Assembly (NCBI GenBank): GCA_903834925.1 | Contig: CAILLA010000022.1 | Coordinates: 23,674-87,673, forward strand | Source of the DNA: an uncultured Schlesneria sp. | GTDB lineage: Bacteria > Planctomycetota > Planctomycetia > Planctomycetales > Planctomycetaceae | Reading direction: 5' to 3' | Length of the DNA: 64,000 nucleotides | Shown here: positions 44,383 through 54,380 of the stretch, in pieces | How positions within the stretch are numbered: the stretch's first letter is position 1 | How the letters are laid out: every line of letters starts with the position of its first letter | Notes under the pieces: model-generated | What the model saw: the letters and a program-made list of their open reading frames with translations, nothing else | Database searches by the model: none | What the model was told of the DNA's origin: nothing | Translations under genes and position numbers: made by a program

Positions 44383-46749
44383 ATGAATTCCACTCAACTC
44401 GAAACGATCTTAAAGCAGTCCATTCAACGTGGGCGGGTTCTGACCGCGCCCGCTCAGTTAGCGGGATACGATGCCGATGGACTCGGCTATAAAACGTTTC
44501 GACCTGATGCAGTGGTGATTCCAGCTGATGCGGACGAAATGGTTCGCGTAATGGCCGACGCGAAAAAGCTCGGTGTGCCCATCTGTATTCGGGGGGCTGG
44601 GACGTCTCTGTCGGGTGGCCCCGTTGCAGCGCAAGGTGGCGTCGTCGTTCACACGTCGGCTCTGCGTAGCGTGAGGAAGATTTGTGCCGAGGGCTTCTGG
44701 TGCGAAGTTGAGTGTGGTGTCACGCTGAATCAACTTGATGAAGCATTAAAACCGTACGGTCTGTTTTATCCACCAGATCCCTCCAGCGGCCCGGTTTGCA
44801 CGCTGGGGGGGAACGTCGCGATGAATGCAGGTGGTGCTCACTGTTTTCGATATGGCGTGACCAGTAATTACGTTTTGGGAGTTGAAGCGATTCTGCTCGA
44901 TGGAAGCGTGCATCGGTTCGGTGGTCCCGCCGGTGGTCGGGGTGTATGGCGCGAAGACTGGAAACGGTGCATGGTCGGATCAGAAGGGACGCTGGGAGCG
45001 TTCACTCGGTTCTGGTTGCGGCTACTTCCGCGACCCGACAAAGTCTGGACGTTTCGCGCCACCTATGCAGGCTTGCTTACTGCGGAAAAGGCGATTCATG
45101 CCTTAGTTGCCCATTCGTCATTCCCCGTAGCCATCGAACTGATGGACCCACGATGCGTGGCAATGGTCGAGAACAGTCCGATGGCGGTTGGACTGCCGAA
45201 AGACTCGTTCATGTTGCTGACCGAAATCGATGGTCCGCCGGAATTAGTCGATGCGCGTGTCGAAGCGGTCGCCAAAATTCTGAGAGACGCCGGATCGAAG
45301 GACGTCGTCTTCAGCGATGACGAAGAACAGCGTAAGAAGCTTTGGAAAGCTCGAAAAGCTGCGGGCGGACTGATGGGACAGTTAAGTGCGGACTTTGTGG
45401 TCCAGGATGCCGTAATCCCCAAGCGTGCACTTGCAGAATTACTACAGCTTGTTTACGACGAAGCGGATGCCGCCGGTGTCCGGGCTGTGAACGTGTTCCA
45501 TGCGGGTGACGGGAACTTGCACCCGAACTTTCTGTTCGATTCGCGTAAGCCAGGCGAATTGGAAAAGGTCGAACTAATCGGAAAACATCTGATGCAACGC
45601 GTTGTCGATGTCGGAGGAACGCTTTCCGGTGAGCATGGCATCGGAAACGACAAGACCGCTTATATGCCGTTGGTCTTCGGGCCGGAAATGACCCGGATTC
45701 AACAATCGATTCCGGGAATTTTTAATTCGGCACATCAGTTGAATCCGTTGAAGGTATTTGCGGATCGGCGGTTTGTCGGAAGAAATGGGACGCATGCGAC
45801 GAAGACGGCGGAGGTGAAGCCGACGGGGTCCCGGTGTTTTGTTCCGTTTCTTGATCCGATTGATGGGGTGGTTTGTTTGCCTGCTGAAGCGACTGCCGAT
45901 GATATTCATGCTCAGGCTGCTGTGCATAAGCTTCGCTTTCCATTGTTAATCGATTCGACAGCATCGTTGCGAGATCAGGTGAATTCCACCGGATATGCGC
46001 CGGCGTCGTCACGGTTCGGACCTTACTGTGACAATATTGTCGGCATGAACTGGAAACTGCCGAACGCGCACATTGTTCGACTGGGTGAACGTGTCGTGAA
46101 GACGACGACCGGCTATGACTTGTTTCGCTTTCTGCTTTCAACAGGTAATCGGTTTGGCCGACCGATCGATTATGTCTTGCGATTGCGACCTGATTGCGGC
46201 GTGACCAGCCTGTATGTCGTGTCGGGGCCAATCGACTCTGTGGCTCAAGCGGTTCCTCAATTACTGAAAAATTGTTGGATGCACTGGTTTGACGCGATTG
46301 ACTTCATGGTTGAACCGGGGAATGAAACTGGCCGACTACGATTGGTTGTGAATTGTCCGGCGGAAGAATGTTCGGTGGTTGAGACGTTCGTTTCCACGTT
46401 TGCTCGTTCTCAATCACTGACATGGAACGCTGAAAGAAATGTTCCGATCCCAACGGACGGCTGCCCGGATTTCGTGTTCAAGACCGTGCCGGAAAACGCA
46501 ATTGAATTGGCTCGCGATATTGCGAAATCGGGCGAGTTCCGTTGTGTCACCATTTGTTATCACGGCGTGATCCACGGCTATTTCCATCACGGTCCTTGTG
46601 AGGCCGATCGGATCAGGGAATTCGTGTTGAAGAAAGCCGAAGAGTTGCAGGCCGTTGGTGGCGACTGGCACTCACGCCATCTTCCAGCCGCAATACCAAA
46701 CCGCTTGGAAGCGAGTTGGATTTCGATCTTTGAACAGGAATTGAATTAA
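44383..46749 (+). CDS. Glycolate oxidase-like GlcD-GlcE fusion (FAD-linked oxidase)
   Basis: 788 aa from the ATG at 44383; a TTG 13 codons earlier is open. Residues about 1-455 match GlcD: FAD-binding VPICIRGAGTSLSGG, TLGGNVAMNAGGAHCFRYG and VGSEGTLGAFTRFWLRLLP, then the C-terminal VNVFHAGDGNLHPNFLFD and GGTLSGEHGIGNDK. Residues about 490-788 match the GlcE-type FAD-domain remnant: VVKTTTGYDLFRFLLSTGNR and IDYVLRLRPDCGV. In E. coli these are separate proteins. With the Fe-S subunit downstream, it probably oxidises a 2-hydroxyacid such as glycolate or D-lactate and passes electrons to the quinone pool. Confidence 0.9.
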   Translation: MNSTQLETILKQSIQRGRVLTAPAQLAGYDADGLGYKTFRPDAVVIPADADEMVRVMADAKKLGVPICIRGAGTSLSGGPVAAQGGVVVHTSALRSVRKICAEGFWCEVECGVTLNQLDEALKPYGLFYPPDPSSGPVCTLGGNVAMNAGGAHCFRYGVTSNYVLGVEAILLDGSVHRFGGPAGGRGVWREDWKRCMVGSEGTLGAFTRFWLRLLPRPDKVWTFRATYAGLLTAEKAIHALVAHSSFPVAIELMDPRCVAMVENSPMAVGLPKDSFMLLTEIDGPPELVDARVEAVAKILRDAGSKDVVFSDDEEQRKKLWKARKAAGGLMGQLSADFVVQDAVIPKRALAELLQLVYDEADAAGVRAVNVFHAGDGNLHPNFLFDSRKPGELEKVELIGKHLMQRVVDVGGTLSGEHGIGNDKTAYMPLVFGPEMTRIQQSIPGIFNSAHQLNPLKVFADRRFVGRNGTHATKTAEVKPTGSRCFVPFLDPIDGVVCLPAEATADDIHAQAAVHKLRFPLLIDSTASLRDQVNSTGYAPASSRFGPYCDNIVGMNWKLPNAHIVRLGERVVKTTTGYDLFRFLLSTGNRFGRPIDYVLRLRPDCGVTSLYVVSGPIDSVAQAVPQLLKNCWMHWFDAIDFMVEPGNETGRLRLVVNCPAEECSVVETFVSTFARSQSLTWNAERNVPIPTDGCPDFVFKTVPENAIELARDIAKSGEFRCVTICYHGVIHGYFHHGPCEADRIREFVLKKAEELQAVGGDWHSRHLPAAIPNRLEASWISIFEQELN

Positions 46750-46751
46750 TC

Positions 46752-47990
46752 GTGACAACATCGAAACCCAACAACACATCCGAGGGTGAATGTGCATCGA
46801 AGGACCAGGATCTGCTGGCCAGTTGCGTACATTGCGGCTTTTGTCTGGAAGTCTGCCCGACCTATAAGTTGACGGGCGATGAAAACAATTCGCCCCGCGG
46901 TCGATTGCGCCTGTGGCGCGAGGAGGCCGAGGGGCGACTGGCCTATGATCCCTGGACCGATTTTTACACGTCCGAATGCGTTGGCTGTCTCGCGTGCGAA
47001 TCGGCTTGTCCTGCCAATGTGCCGTACGGCGAGATCTTCGAAAAGGTCAAACACGAACATGTCGCTACAAAACGGTCGAAGCCAAGTTTCTTATTGAGAA
47101 TGGCCGCAGGGCTGGCGGCTCGACCGGCGCTGTTCAATCTGACGATGCTGCCCGCGCGTCTGTTACGGTCGACCGGGTTGTTGAAACATCGATTCCTCTT
47201 TCAAGGGAGTCCGGCCGCCTTACAGTCTACCGCAAGTTATACGCAACGATTGATGAACCAGCATCGGCCGAACGGTCCACGAGTGGCGTTCCTCACGGGC
47301 TGCCTGATGGAATCGCTATTCAGGGAGATTAACTTTGCCACTGTTCGCGTGTTGATCGAAAACAACATTCAGGTTGTCATTCCGCCAGACCAGGGGTGTT
47401 GCGGCGCGTTCCAGGAACACACCGGAATCGACGGTGTCGACGAACTTCAACGGAGGAATCAACAGGCATTCGGGTCTCTCAAAGTTGACGCCATTGTCAG
47501 TAATTCATCCGGCTGCGGACTTGCATTGGGGAAAGCATTAAAAGAAATCGCTCCGGTACGAGACGTACTCAGTTTTCTCGGTGAGATCGGTCCAGTGTCA
47601 CGGCAAAGTCGCAACGAAGCAGCACGAGTCTACGTCGATCTGCCCTGCCATTTGATCCACGGTCAGAAGGTTGCTGGGATTCCGAGTAACGTTCTCGATG
47701 CGACTGGTTACCAGTGGGAATTGGCACCTCAAGCCCGCGACTGTTGCGGCTCGGGAGGCGTCTACAACATTCAGAAGCCGGAAAACTCACGCGAGATTCT
47801 CGCTCGTAAATCGTCATTCCTTAACCTGGCAGCGGGTGACCCAGTGATCCTGGCAACGTCAAATCACGTCTGCATGATGCAATGGAATTCCGCGCGTTCC
47901 GGTGGCATGGTGAACCGGCCATTTGCAGTCCGCCACGTCATCCAGTTGCTTGATCCGGGTGAGACATTCGAAGTTAATCGCCGATCGTAA
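46752..47990 (+). CDS. Glycolate oxidase-like iron-sulfur subunit (GlcF-like)
   Basis: 412 aa from a GTG start 2 nt after the GlcD-GlcE stop. Two [4Fe-4S] motifs near the N-terminus: CVHCGFCLEVCPTYKL and CVGCLACESACPANVP. Two CCG-type cysteine-rich domains follow, with DQGCCGAFQEH and RDCCGSGGVYN. This is the GlcF/LutA-type architecture, passing electrons from the flavin subunit to a quinone. The two-base spacing indicates translational coupling. Confidence 0.93.
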   Translation: MTTSKPNNTSEGECASKDQDLLASCVHCGFCLEVCPTYKLTGDENNSPRGRLRLWREEAEGRLAYDPWTDFYTSECVGCLACESACPANVPYGEIFEKVKHEHVATKRSKPSFLLRMAAGLAARPALFNLTMLPARLLRSTGLLKHRFLFQGSPAALQSTASYTQRLMNQHRPNGPRVAFLTGCLMESLFREINFATVRVLIENNIQVVIPPDQGCCGAFQEHTGIDGVDELQRRNQQAFGSLKVDAIVSNSSGCGLALGKALKEIAPVRDVLSFLGEIGPVSRQSRNEAARVYVDLPCHLIHGQKVAGIPSNVLDATGYQWELAPQARDCCGSGGVYNIQKPENSREILARKSSFLNLAAGDPVILATSNHVCMMQWNSARSGGMVNRPFAVRHVIQLLDPGETFEVNRRS

Positions 47991-47995
47991 TTTGC

Positions 47996-49414
47996 CTATT
48001 TTCCGATGCAGAACTTGCTGAAGACGCGGTCGAGAATGTCGTCGGTGTAAATCACTCCGAGAATGACGCCGAGATGATCCAAAGCCTCGCGCAGGTCAAC
48101 GGCAATCAGTTCGTCGCCCACTGTAGGAACACGTGCCGCTTGTTCTGAACGCTCAAGTGCATTCGACAACGAATACAAGGTCTCACGACATCGGGCAGAT
48201 GTCATTCCAAGCCATTGACTGCTGCGTCCGTGACTTTTGCTGAAGTGACGACGCAATGCATTTTCGAAGTCTAAAAGTCCCGCTTTGGAGATCGCACTGA
48301 TACGAACGGTATCAACCGGTTCGATACTGGTTTCTATCGTCTCGTTTGCAGGCAAGGTCACAAGGTCAGTCTTTGTCAGCAAACGAAAGATCGAGGATGA
48401 TTTGTCTTTTTGCCTCGTCAACAATTCGTCATCAAACGCTCTTTCCGTTTCATTGAGTGTCACCGACGTACACCAGATAACAAGGTCGGCTCTGGTCATT
48501 TGGATGAGTCGTTGCTGTTGTGCGTCGGCAGCGATTCCACGAGCGTCGTCTTCCCATCCGGCCGTATCGATCAGGTCGAACGCTAACCCATTCCAATCCA
48601 CGGCACGCGTGAGAAAATCACGGGTTGTTCCTCGTTCTGGTGAGACCAGGGCCGAATTGGTTCCGGCAAGTTTATTGAACAGCGTGCTTTTGCCGGCGTT
48701 CGGCAAGCCGGCGAGTACGACCTGCGGGCGAACTCGGGACTGCATTCGCTCAACGGATTGCCGTACTAAACCATCGACGAACTGTCGCGATTGACGTAAC
48801 CGATCAACCACATCGTATCGGCTGACAAATTCGATGTCCTCTTCGATGAAATCGAGTCCTGCTTCCAAATCAGCAAGAAGCTCCAACAGGTCTCGACGCA
48901 GTGTGCTGAGCTTTACTGAAATCCCCCCGGCCAACTGCGCGAGCGCCGTCTGAAGTTCCGCTGGATCATTCGCGTCGATGACCCCGAGCACCGCTTCGGC
49001 TTGCAACAGATCCAGCTTACCGGCAAGAAACGCCCGCAGCGTAAATTCACCCGGTCGAGCTGGTCTCGCCCCGTGGCGATAGACTTCGTTCAAAACCGCT
49101 TCCAGCAGACAGGGAGAACCGGGTAAATGAAGCTCAATCAACGGTTGACCGGTGTAACTGCGGCGATTGGGCCACAACAACACCTGAACCGGGATCGTCA
49201 TCGGTCGAGTATCGCCCATCAGGCGGATCGTCCCGGAATGCGAACTTGCCGACGTTGCAGAATTCCATATGTCCAGGTTTTGTGGTTCAAACCAGTCCGC
49301 CAATACGTTTCGGATATGGTTTCCAGAGATCCGCACGATTCCACGTGCCGTCCCACCTGGAGGTGATGCTAACGCAGCAATCGGTTGATCGACAGAAAGG
49401 TCGATAACGTTCAC
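47996..49414 (-). CDS. mnmE: tRNA modification GTPase MnmE
   Basis: 472 aa from a GTG start. Formyl-THF-binding N-domain (AALASPPGGTARGIVRISGN, HGARPARPGEFTLRAFLAGK), then a helical domain interrupted by a G-domain: G1 GLPNAGKST, G2 RGTTRD, G3 DTAGW, G4 TKTD. It ends in the invariant FCIGK with its catalytic Cys. With MnmG it installs the 5-carboxymethylaminomethyl group on U34 of tRNAs. It follows yidC on the same strand, preserving part of the classical rnpA-yidC-mnmE gene order. Confidence 0.97.
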   Translation of the reverse strand: MNVIDLSVDQPIAALASPPGGTARGIVRISGNHIRNVLADWFEPQNLDIWNSATSASSHSGTIRLMGDTRPMTIPVQVLLWPNRRSYTGQPLIELHLPGSPCLLEAVLNEVYRHGARPARPGEFTLRAFLAGKLDLLQAEAVLGVIDANDPAELQTALAQLAGGISVKLSTLRRDLLELLADLEAGLDFIEEDIEFVSRYDVVDRLRQSRQFVDGLVRQSVERMQSRVRPQVVLAGLPNAGKSTLFNKLAGTNSALVSPERGTTRDFLTRAVDWNGLAFDLIDTAGWEDDARGIAADAQQQRLIQMTRADLVIWCTSVTLNETERAFDDELLTRQKDKSSSIFRLLTKTDLVTLPANETIETSIEPVDTVRISAISKAGLLDFENALRRHFSKSHGRSSQWLGMTSARCRETLYSLSNALERSEQAARVPTVGDELIAVDLREALDHLGVILGVIYTDDILDRVFSKFCIGK

Positions 49415-49479
49415 GGATCAGGGTGCCCTCCCGTTGTGCCATTGTGTTTTGTAAGTCAATCAGCAAGCGAAAACACGTA

Positions 49480-49499
49480 GCATGGGCTTTAGCCCGTGC
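49480..49499. repeat. Single REP-like unit related to the 14.4-kb repeat
   Basis: GCATGGGCTTTAGCCCGTGC, self-complementary except for one T-G position, differs from the 14429-14448 unit at one base. It sits in the yidC-mnmE spacer. Confidence 0.7.
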
Positions 49500-49546
49500 G
49501 CCAAATCATCGTCAAACTTCAAGAACTCACAATCTCTTTCAATTAA

Positions 49547-49566
49547 GCACAGCACACGTGCTGTGC
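49547..49566 (-). terminator. Near-perfect palindrome directly after yidC
   Basis: GCACAGCAC-AC-GTGCTGTGC, 9-bp arms, 1 nt from the yidC stop codon. On the minus strand it is followed by TTAATTG, not a good T-tract, so termination is possible but uncertain; mnmE may be read through from yidC. Confidence 0.45.
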
Positions 49567-49567
49567 C

Positions 49568-51694
49568 CTATTTATCTCGCTTCTTTTTCCGCTTGTCGTC
49601 CCGGTTGGAATTACTTTCGAGCTGCTTCGTCGCAGAGATCTGATTGTCGGCTGATTTCTGCAGCCGGTCCCAAAAACTGCCGAGCGCAGATGGCTTGGCA
49701 GGTTCTTTTTCAATCGCGCCGGACGGACCCTTAAAAGCTGGGGCGGTCGCGGCCTCAACGAGATCACCAGGCGGATTTCGCTTCTTTAAATGCTCAAACA
49801 ACCATCGCTCGGTCATCGACCAGATATTTGTCGCGATAAAATAGAGGCAAAGACCTGACGGCACTCGAAAGAACATGGCTCCCATAAAGATCATCATGAA
49901 GCTCATCATTTTCTGTTGTTGAGCTTGTTCTTCGTTGGTCGGCGGGGGCATCGTCAGCTTTTGATGAATGAACATCAGGCCGGTCGAAATGCATGGCAAC
50001 AGGTTAAAGTCAGTCCATCCCAGCCACGGAATCGGAGCTGGAAAATGGAAAAGTGCATCAGGTGACGCCAGGTTTTCGAACCAGAGAAACGGTTCCATTC
50101 GTAATTCGATCGAACTGCCAATGGCACGGTAAAGCGCAATGAAAATCGGCAACTGCAAGAAGACGGGAAGGCAGCCACTCATCATCAGGCCAAGCTGTTC
50201 TTTGCTCAATTCCTGAGCTGCCTTCATGTACTCTTCGGTCCCCTTGCCATACTTGGCTTCCAATTCTTTCTGCTTGGCCTGCATTTTCGGCTGCAGCTCT
50301 TTCATCTTTGCTGCGTTGGCGGCCTGGTGCTTGGAAATTGGCATCAATAACGTTCGAACCAGAGCGGTCAGGCAGATAATTGCGATGCCGTAGCTCAGGC
50401 CGAGGTGGTGGAACATGTTTAATAGCCAGACCATGCCCCGACAGATGGTATCGAACCAGCCATAGTCCATGACGGCCATCGCCGGAATCTGACCCATCAG
50501 TTCTTTTCGTTTTGGTCCGGCAAATAGCGTATATTTGTGGGTGATTTCGCTATTACCCGCAACCTTCACATCCGACTTCAGTTCAACAGAAACGTCGCTG
50601 TATTCGCTTTTCAACGGGTTTTCGTTGGCGACAATCGCGTTCGAGGCGCTGACCTGATCTGCGTCTGGGATGACCAGAGCAGCAAAGTAAAGAACATCGA
50701 CGCCGATGTATTTTATTTTTCGAGTCCAGACTTCGGTCTTGTCCGCTTTGGCTTTCTTGACGGTTTCCGCAGCAGAAAGCTTGTTTTCGTCGAGTTTCGT
50801 ACCGTCGTCACGAATGAAGCCCATCCGAACATCGCGATGCTTATACGAGTTTTCCGCATCTTCAAGCGGTACTCCAACAGGCCCTTGAAGCGCATAACTG
50901 AACTTCTGGTCCTGATCAGTCAGATTCTTTGCTGTGATTGTCAGAGCGAGCTCGTAACCTTCGACAAACGTCTTTTGGATGTCATCCCGTTTGAGTTCAT
51001 CGTGCGTAAGTTGTTTCAGTTCGAAATGTTTGGTGAGTTCCCAACGGCCATCGGGTGTTTTGAAACGGAATGTCGCGGCACGTGCTGCGGCTTCGGGAGT
51101 CGCCTCGGGGACGAACTCCCAGGCGACCGTGGCAAGAGAGGATTTTCCGAGAGATTTGTCGATTTGAGGAGATCGCAACGCGAAAGTTTTTAGTGTCGTT
51201 TCTCTCCCTGATCGTTTTTGGGCGTCCATGTTTCCAATCACACGAACACGGTGACCACGATTTTTGAACGCGGGATAGCGCTTCTTGTCCGTCAGTTCGA
51301 TGAAGTCGACAGCCGCACCTTCACTGATCAGGTTGGCTGCGAGAAAGAACTCATCCACCTGCTGATTGAGAACTCCGTCCGGTTCTTTGTCTGGATCAAC
51401 TGGACCAAGCTGTAAACTGACCTCTGCATGCTTCGGCAATTCAACGGCCGCGACATTCGCGGGGGCTGCGTCAGGATCTTTTTGACGATCTGCCTGGGGC
51501 GACTCACTTGGGGTCGCACCATTATTCGTACTACCGTTGTTATCTTCAAGTTTGTCATCAAGCTTTGAAATTGGCTTGGCAACAGGCTTGTCTTTGTCTA
51601 CGACTAAACCCAAGCCGGGCGCGACGAGGTTGATCCACGTCATCCAAACCGCCATCGAGATCAGAAAAAATGTAAAAAAACGCCGCTGTTCCAT
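49568..51694 (-). CDS. yidC: Membrane protein insertase YidC
   Basis: 708 aa from MEQRRFFTFFLISMAVWMTW; the upstream 39 codons of open frame lack family resemblance. N-terminal membrane anchor, a large periplasmic domain (about 25-430) preceded by an Asp/Asn/Pro-rich linker, then the insertase core from about 440. The core includes LSYGIAIICLTALVRTLLMP with the conserved hydrophilic-groove Arg, a coiled cytoplasmic loop (QAANAAKMKELQPKMQAKQK), SGCLPVFLQLPIFIALYRAI and the last helices. Lys-rich basic tail (RDDKRKKKRDK). Longer than E. coli YidC (548 aa), mainly in the periplasmic part and C-terminal tail. Inserts proteins into the cytoplasmic membrane with or without SecYEG. Confidence 0.96.
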   Translation of the reverse strand: MEQRRFFTFFLISMAVWMTWINLVAPGLGLVVDKDKPVAKPISKLDDKLEDNNGSTNNGATPSESPQADRQKDPDAAPANVAAVELPKHAEVSLQLGPVDPDKEPDGVLNQQVDEFFLAANLISEGAAVDFIELTDKKRYPAFKNRGHRVRVIGNMDAQKRSGRETTLKTFALRSPQIDKSLGKSSLATVAWEFVPEATPEAAARAATFRFKTPDGRWELTKHFELKQLTHDELKRDDIQKTFVEGYELALTITAKNLTDQDQKFSYALQGPVGVPLEDAENSYKHRDVRMGFIRDDGTKLDENKLSAAETVKKAKADKTEVWTRKIKYIGVDVLYFAALVIPDADQVSASNAIVANENPLKSEYSDVSVELKSDVKVAGNSEITHKYTLFAGPKRKELMGQIPAMAVMDYGWFDTICRGMVWLLNMFHHLGLSYGIAIICLTALVRTLLMPISKHQAANAAKMKELQPKMQAKQKELEAKYGKGTEEYMKAAQELSKEQLGLMMSGCLPVFLQLPIFIALYRAIGSSIELRMEPFLWFENLASPDALFHFPAPIPWLGWTDFNLLPCISTGLMFIHQKLTMPPPTNEEQAQQQKMMSFMMIFMGAMFFRVPSGLCLYFIATNIWSMTERWLFEHLKKRNPPGDLVEAATAPAFKGPSGAIEKEPAKPSALGSFWDRLQKSADNQISATKQLESNSNRDDKRKKKRDK

Positions 51695-51841
51695 TCCGGA
51701 TACCAGTTTGCCAGAGTAGACCTGCCCTGCTGTCGCGAACGACGATGCGGGGCTTAAAACGTCGACAAAGTTCGTGGGAACGATCCCTACGATCTGTCGA
51801 CCAAACAACAACGTACGAATGCCGATCGCGGTTCACGCGAT

Positions 51842-52588
51842 TCAGCGTCCGTCCGCGAGACGCTCGCCAAGAAAATTATCGAGATCGGGGATATCGAAGA
51901 TTTTCTTCGCCGTCTTCGCTAGATCGTACTCGACTCGCTTGAAATAAACAGTATTACCGTCCAAAACGACGTACGAAGATCGGCTGTCCCCATTTCTGGG
52001 CTGACCGACCGAGCCGACATTGATCAACACTTTTTTTGCACCCAGCTCGTATTTGAAGTCAATTTCTTCCGGAGCCAGAAAATTCAAGTCTTCTGTGAAC
52101 ACACCGGGAATATGCGTGTGACCCTGAAAACAGTATTTTTCGACCAGCGAAAAAATTCGTTCCATTTTTCGCTGATTGTAGATGTCTTCCGGAAAGACAT
52201 ATTCATTGAGCGGGTTTCTTGCGGAACCATGTACGAATAAAAGGTTTGGCTCACGAATGACTCGCGGAAGTTCACCGAGAAAATCCCAGCGTTTGTCGGC
52301 TTGTGCTCCAGAACCCGATTCCAGCGTCTTGCGTGTCCAGAAAACGGCGCGTTCGGCACTGGCATTGAAACCTTCCGGGTCGAATAACGCGGCCTGATCG
52401 TGGTTTCCCAAGAGACAGTAACTGCACGTGCCCATGACCCGATCGATACATTCGCACGGATTCGGACCGTAGCCGATGATATCGCCCAGGCAGTAGATTT
52501 CGGAGATACTCTGTTGGCGAATGTCGGCCAGCACGGCTTCCAGCGCTTCGAGGTTCGCGTGAATATCGCTAATGATGGCGCGCAACAC
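51842..52588 (-). CDS. Calcineurin-like metallophosphoesterase (YfcE/MJ0936-like)
   Basis: 248 aa from GTG with AAGGAA just upstream. Complete metallophosphoesterase motif set: [31 protein letters not shown] and GHTHIPGVF. These coordinate two metal ions for phosphodiester or phosphomonoester hydrolysis. Cytoplasmic; substrate not predictable. Upstream of yidC on the same strand, 147 nt away. Confidence 0.92.
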   Translation of the reverse strand: MLRAIISDIHANLEALEAVLADIRQQSISEIYCLGDIIGYGPNPCECIDRVMGTCSYCLLGNHDQAALFDPEGFNASAERAVFWTRKTLESGSGAQADKRWDFLGELPRVIREPNLLFVHGSARNPLNEYVFPEDIYNQRKMERIFSLVEKYCFQGHTHIPGVFTEDLNFLAPEEIDFKYELGAKKVLINVGSVGQPRNGDSRSSYVVLDGNTVYFKRVEYDLAKTAKKIFDIPDLDNFLGERLADGR

Positions 52589-52702
52589 AAATTCCTTGTC
52601 GGAAATGCCTGGGCAGTAAATCTGCCCTCAGAGTCTGGGGTCGTTAATCATAAAACTGCTAGAGGTTTGCGGCAAGCATTGATTTGATAAACAATTTCAG
52701 AT

Positions 52703-52807
52703 TCAACTTAGCCACCACCAGGCCAGCCAGCAAAGCAGCGGGAATATTACGAATACGATTGCGAACCCGAGTAGATTTGATCTGAAATTATCAGGCCATC
52801 GTGCCAT
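52703..52807 (-). CDS. Candidate 34-residue membrane peptide
   Basis: ATG at 52805-52807 with AAGG 6 nt upstream, stop TGA at 52703-52705. The translation starts MARWPDNFRSNLLGFAIVFV and continues hydrophobic, ending in a Trp-rich WWWLS. A charged head, one transmembrane helix and aromatic belt residues at the end are what one expects of a real small membrane protein. It lies in the 295-bp gap between the phosphoesterase and the beta-barrel gene and shares their strand. No homologue known to me; could be chance. Confidence 0.4.
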   Translation of the reverse strand: MARWPDNFRSNLLGFAIVFVIFPLLCWLAWWWLS

Positions 52808-52883
52808 GACCGGCCTTCATTCTGCGAGACAATTGACACAAATCCGAGTTTTTTGAGAAAATCGCCACCAACTCGGTGGAAGC

Positions 52884-54083
52884 TCAGAACCTGACGCCAA
52901 ACCGTGCCATAATACCATTGTTGACGTCAAAACCTGGTTGGTTGCCGGAAAAAATATTCTGCCGGCCGAAAACATAGCCGATTTCGACGTACTTATCGTA
53001 CCACGAGTGATCGCTTCGCAATCCGACAGCGACTCGCCAGTCGGTCAACTGGATTTCTTCGTGTCCTGAAACGTGCGGCTGTGTAATCTGATACGCTTCG
53101 ACGTGGTATTCTCCGGTCGCGTACAGCCAATGCGAGCCATTTCCAAAGTTGCCTACGAAATAGCTGATTCGTGACTTGGGGAACAGCAAACGCAATTCCA
53201 GTCTTTCGTTCGGGTTCCAGACAACACCTGCATAGGGAATAATAATGTTGTTAACACGTTCCCAGTATTGGACCCCCAATACGTACATCAATTTCGGCGA
53301 TGTACGGTAGAACAGAGCTCCATAGGTATCCAGTTGCAACGATTGTCGACCGAGCGAGGTACTGAATTCCGAGTTGATCGAGGGATTGAAGTCTAATTGG
53401 GCGCTCCATTTTCCCATTTGTGGCGAATTGAGGAGGAAGTCCCAACCCAATCGGTAAACAGAACCTGGGAGGTTCGGGTGATTGGGACCACTCCAAATCC
53501 GCGCGCCGAACTGGGCCGTATTCGTAAAGACCCAATCGGGTCCGAGCATCGAGACATGCCTCAATGCGGCGTCATACTGCTGAATCGAGAAATTACCATG
53601 ACCCGGTGACTTCGCTGCCGAGGGAGCGATCAAAACGCCGTCGAAAATCGGCGTGAATCCAAAACGCTGAGGTTGCGGGCCGTTGATCCCGGACATAATG
53701 GTCTGGCCCGGATCATTTAAAAACGGCAGTACCGGGTCAGGTCCAGCTTGAATCTGGAATGGATCATAAGGTTGGTATGGCGTTGCAAGCGGTGCGGCCG
53801 ACGGGGGTGATTCATAAGTTGAATCGGGTCCCTGCCCTCGGAAAACGGGTTCATTATCGCGAGAAACCTGCAGCCAGCGAGGTCTTTGTAGAACCGGTGC
53901 AATCGCTGGTTCGTCATCACGAAAAATTGAGGACAGTACAATATCCCGATCCGGACGGGTCGTGCCTGTTTCAGGCAATCCGCCGAAAAAGAGGGCAAAA
54001 ACGCTCAGCAGGACATTGCACACCAGAGCTGCCTCACTGGAAATTAGGTCAGGGCCGCACCGACGACCCTCAAGTTCCGGCAC
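52884..54083 (-). CDS. Outer-membrane beta-barrel protein (DUF6268-like)
   Basis: 399 aa. N-terminal hydrophobic stretch (about 17-36, ALVCNVLLSVFALFFGG) as signal, a Pro-rich linker (60-125), then a barrel-like domain with alternating aromatic strands: GSVYRLGWDFLLNSPQMGKW, KLMYVLGVQYWERVNNIII, LLFPKSRISYFVGNFGNGSH and the C-terminal GIMARFGVRF ending in Phe. Common in planctomycetes and resembling DUF6268 proteins. Function unknown; outer-membrane location likely. Confidence 0.7.
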   Translation of the reverse strand: MPELEGRRCGPDLISSEAALVCNVLLSVFALFFGGLPETGTTRPDRDIVLSSIFRDDEPAIAPVLQRPRWLQVSRDNEPVFRGQGPDSTYESPPSAAPLATPYQPYDPFQIQAGPDPVLPFLNDPGQTIMSGINGPQPQRFGFTPIFDGVLIAPSAAKSPGHGNFSIQQYDAALRHVSMLGPDWVFTNTAQFGARIWSGPNHPNLPGSVYRLGWDFLLNSPQMGKWSAQLDFNPSINSEFSTSLGRQSLQLDTYGALFYRTSPKLMYVLGVQYWERVNNIIIPYAGVVWNPNERLELRLLFPKSRISYFVGNFGNGSHWLYATGEYHVEAYQITQPHVSGHEEIQLTDWRVAVGLRSDHSWYDKYVEIGYVFGRQNIFSGNQPGFDVNNGIMARFGVRF

Positions 54084-54380
54084 GTTTTTCCAGAAATGAC
54101 AATCCTCGTCAACATCAACTCCGGCGGAAAGTGCCAGACGAATCCCTCGTTTCTCCGAAGGGTCGACATGAAACGACGATCGATTTGCGGGTTACGAACC
54201 GATAATCTCGAGAAATACGGATTGTGCTAGATTCCATTCCGATCGAATATGCACAGGCAGATTCACCTCGCATCTGCGGCAGTCGCTGATCAAAACTTTA
54301 TCGCATCACGCGCGGACTTAATTCTCGTGTTCCGACCGCATGGACTCGCGGCTGATGTTGATTGCAGGAGGAAAAAAGTC

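Noticed and set aside
50537..51193. 218-codon open frame on the plus strand
   Set aside because: Lies entirely opposite yidC, whose protein is unmistakable; no ribosome-binding site or domain.
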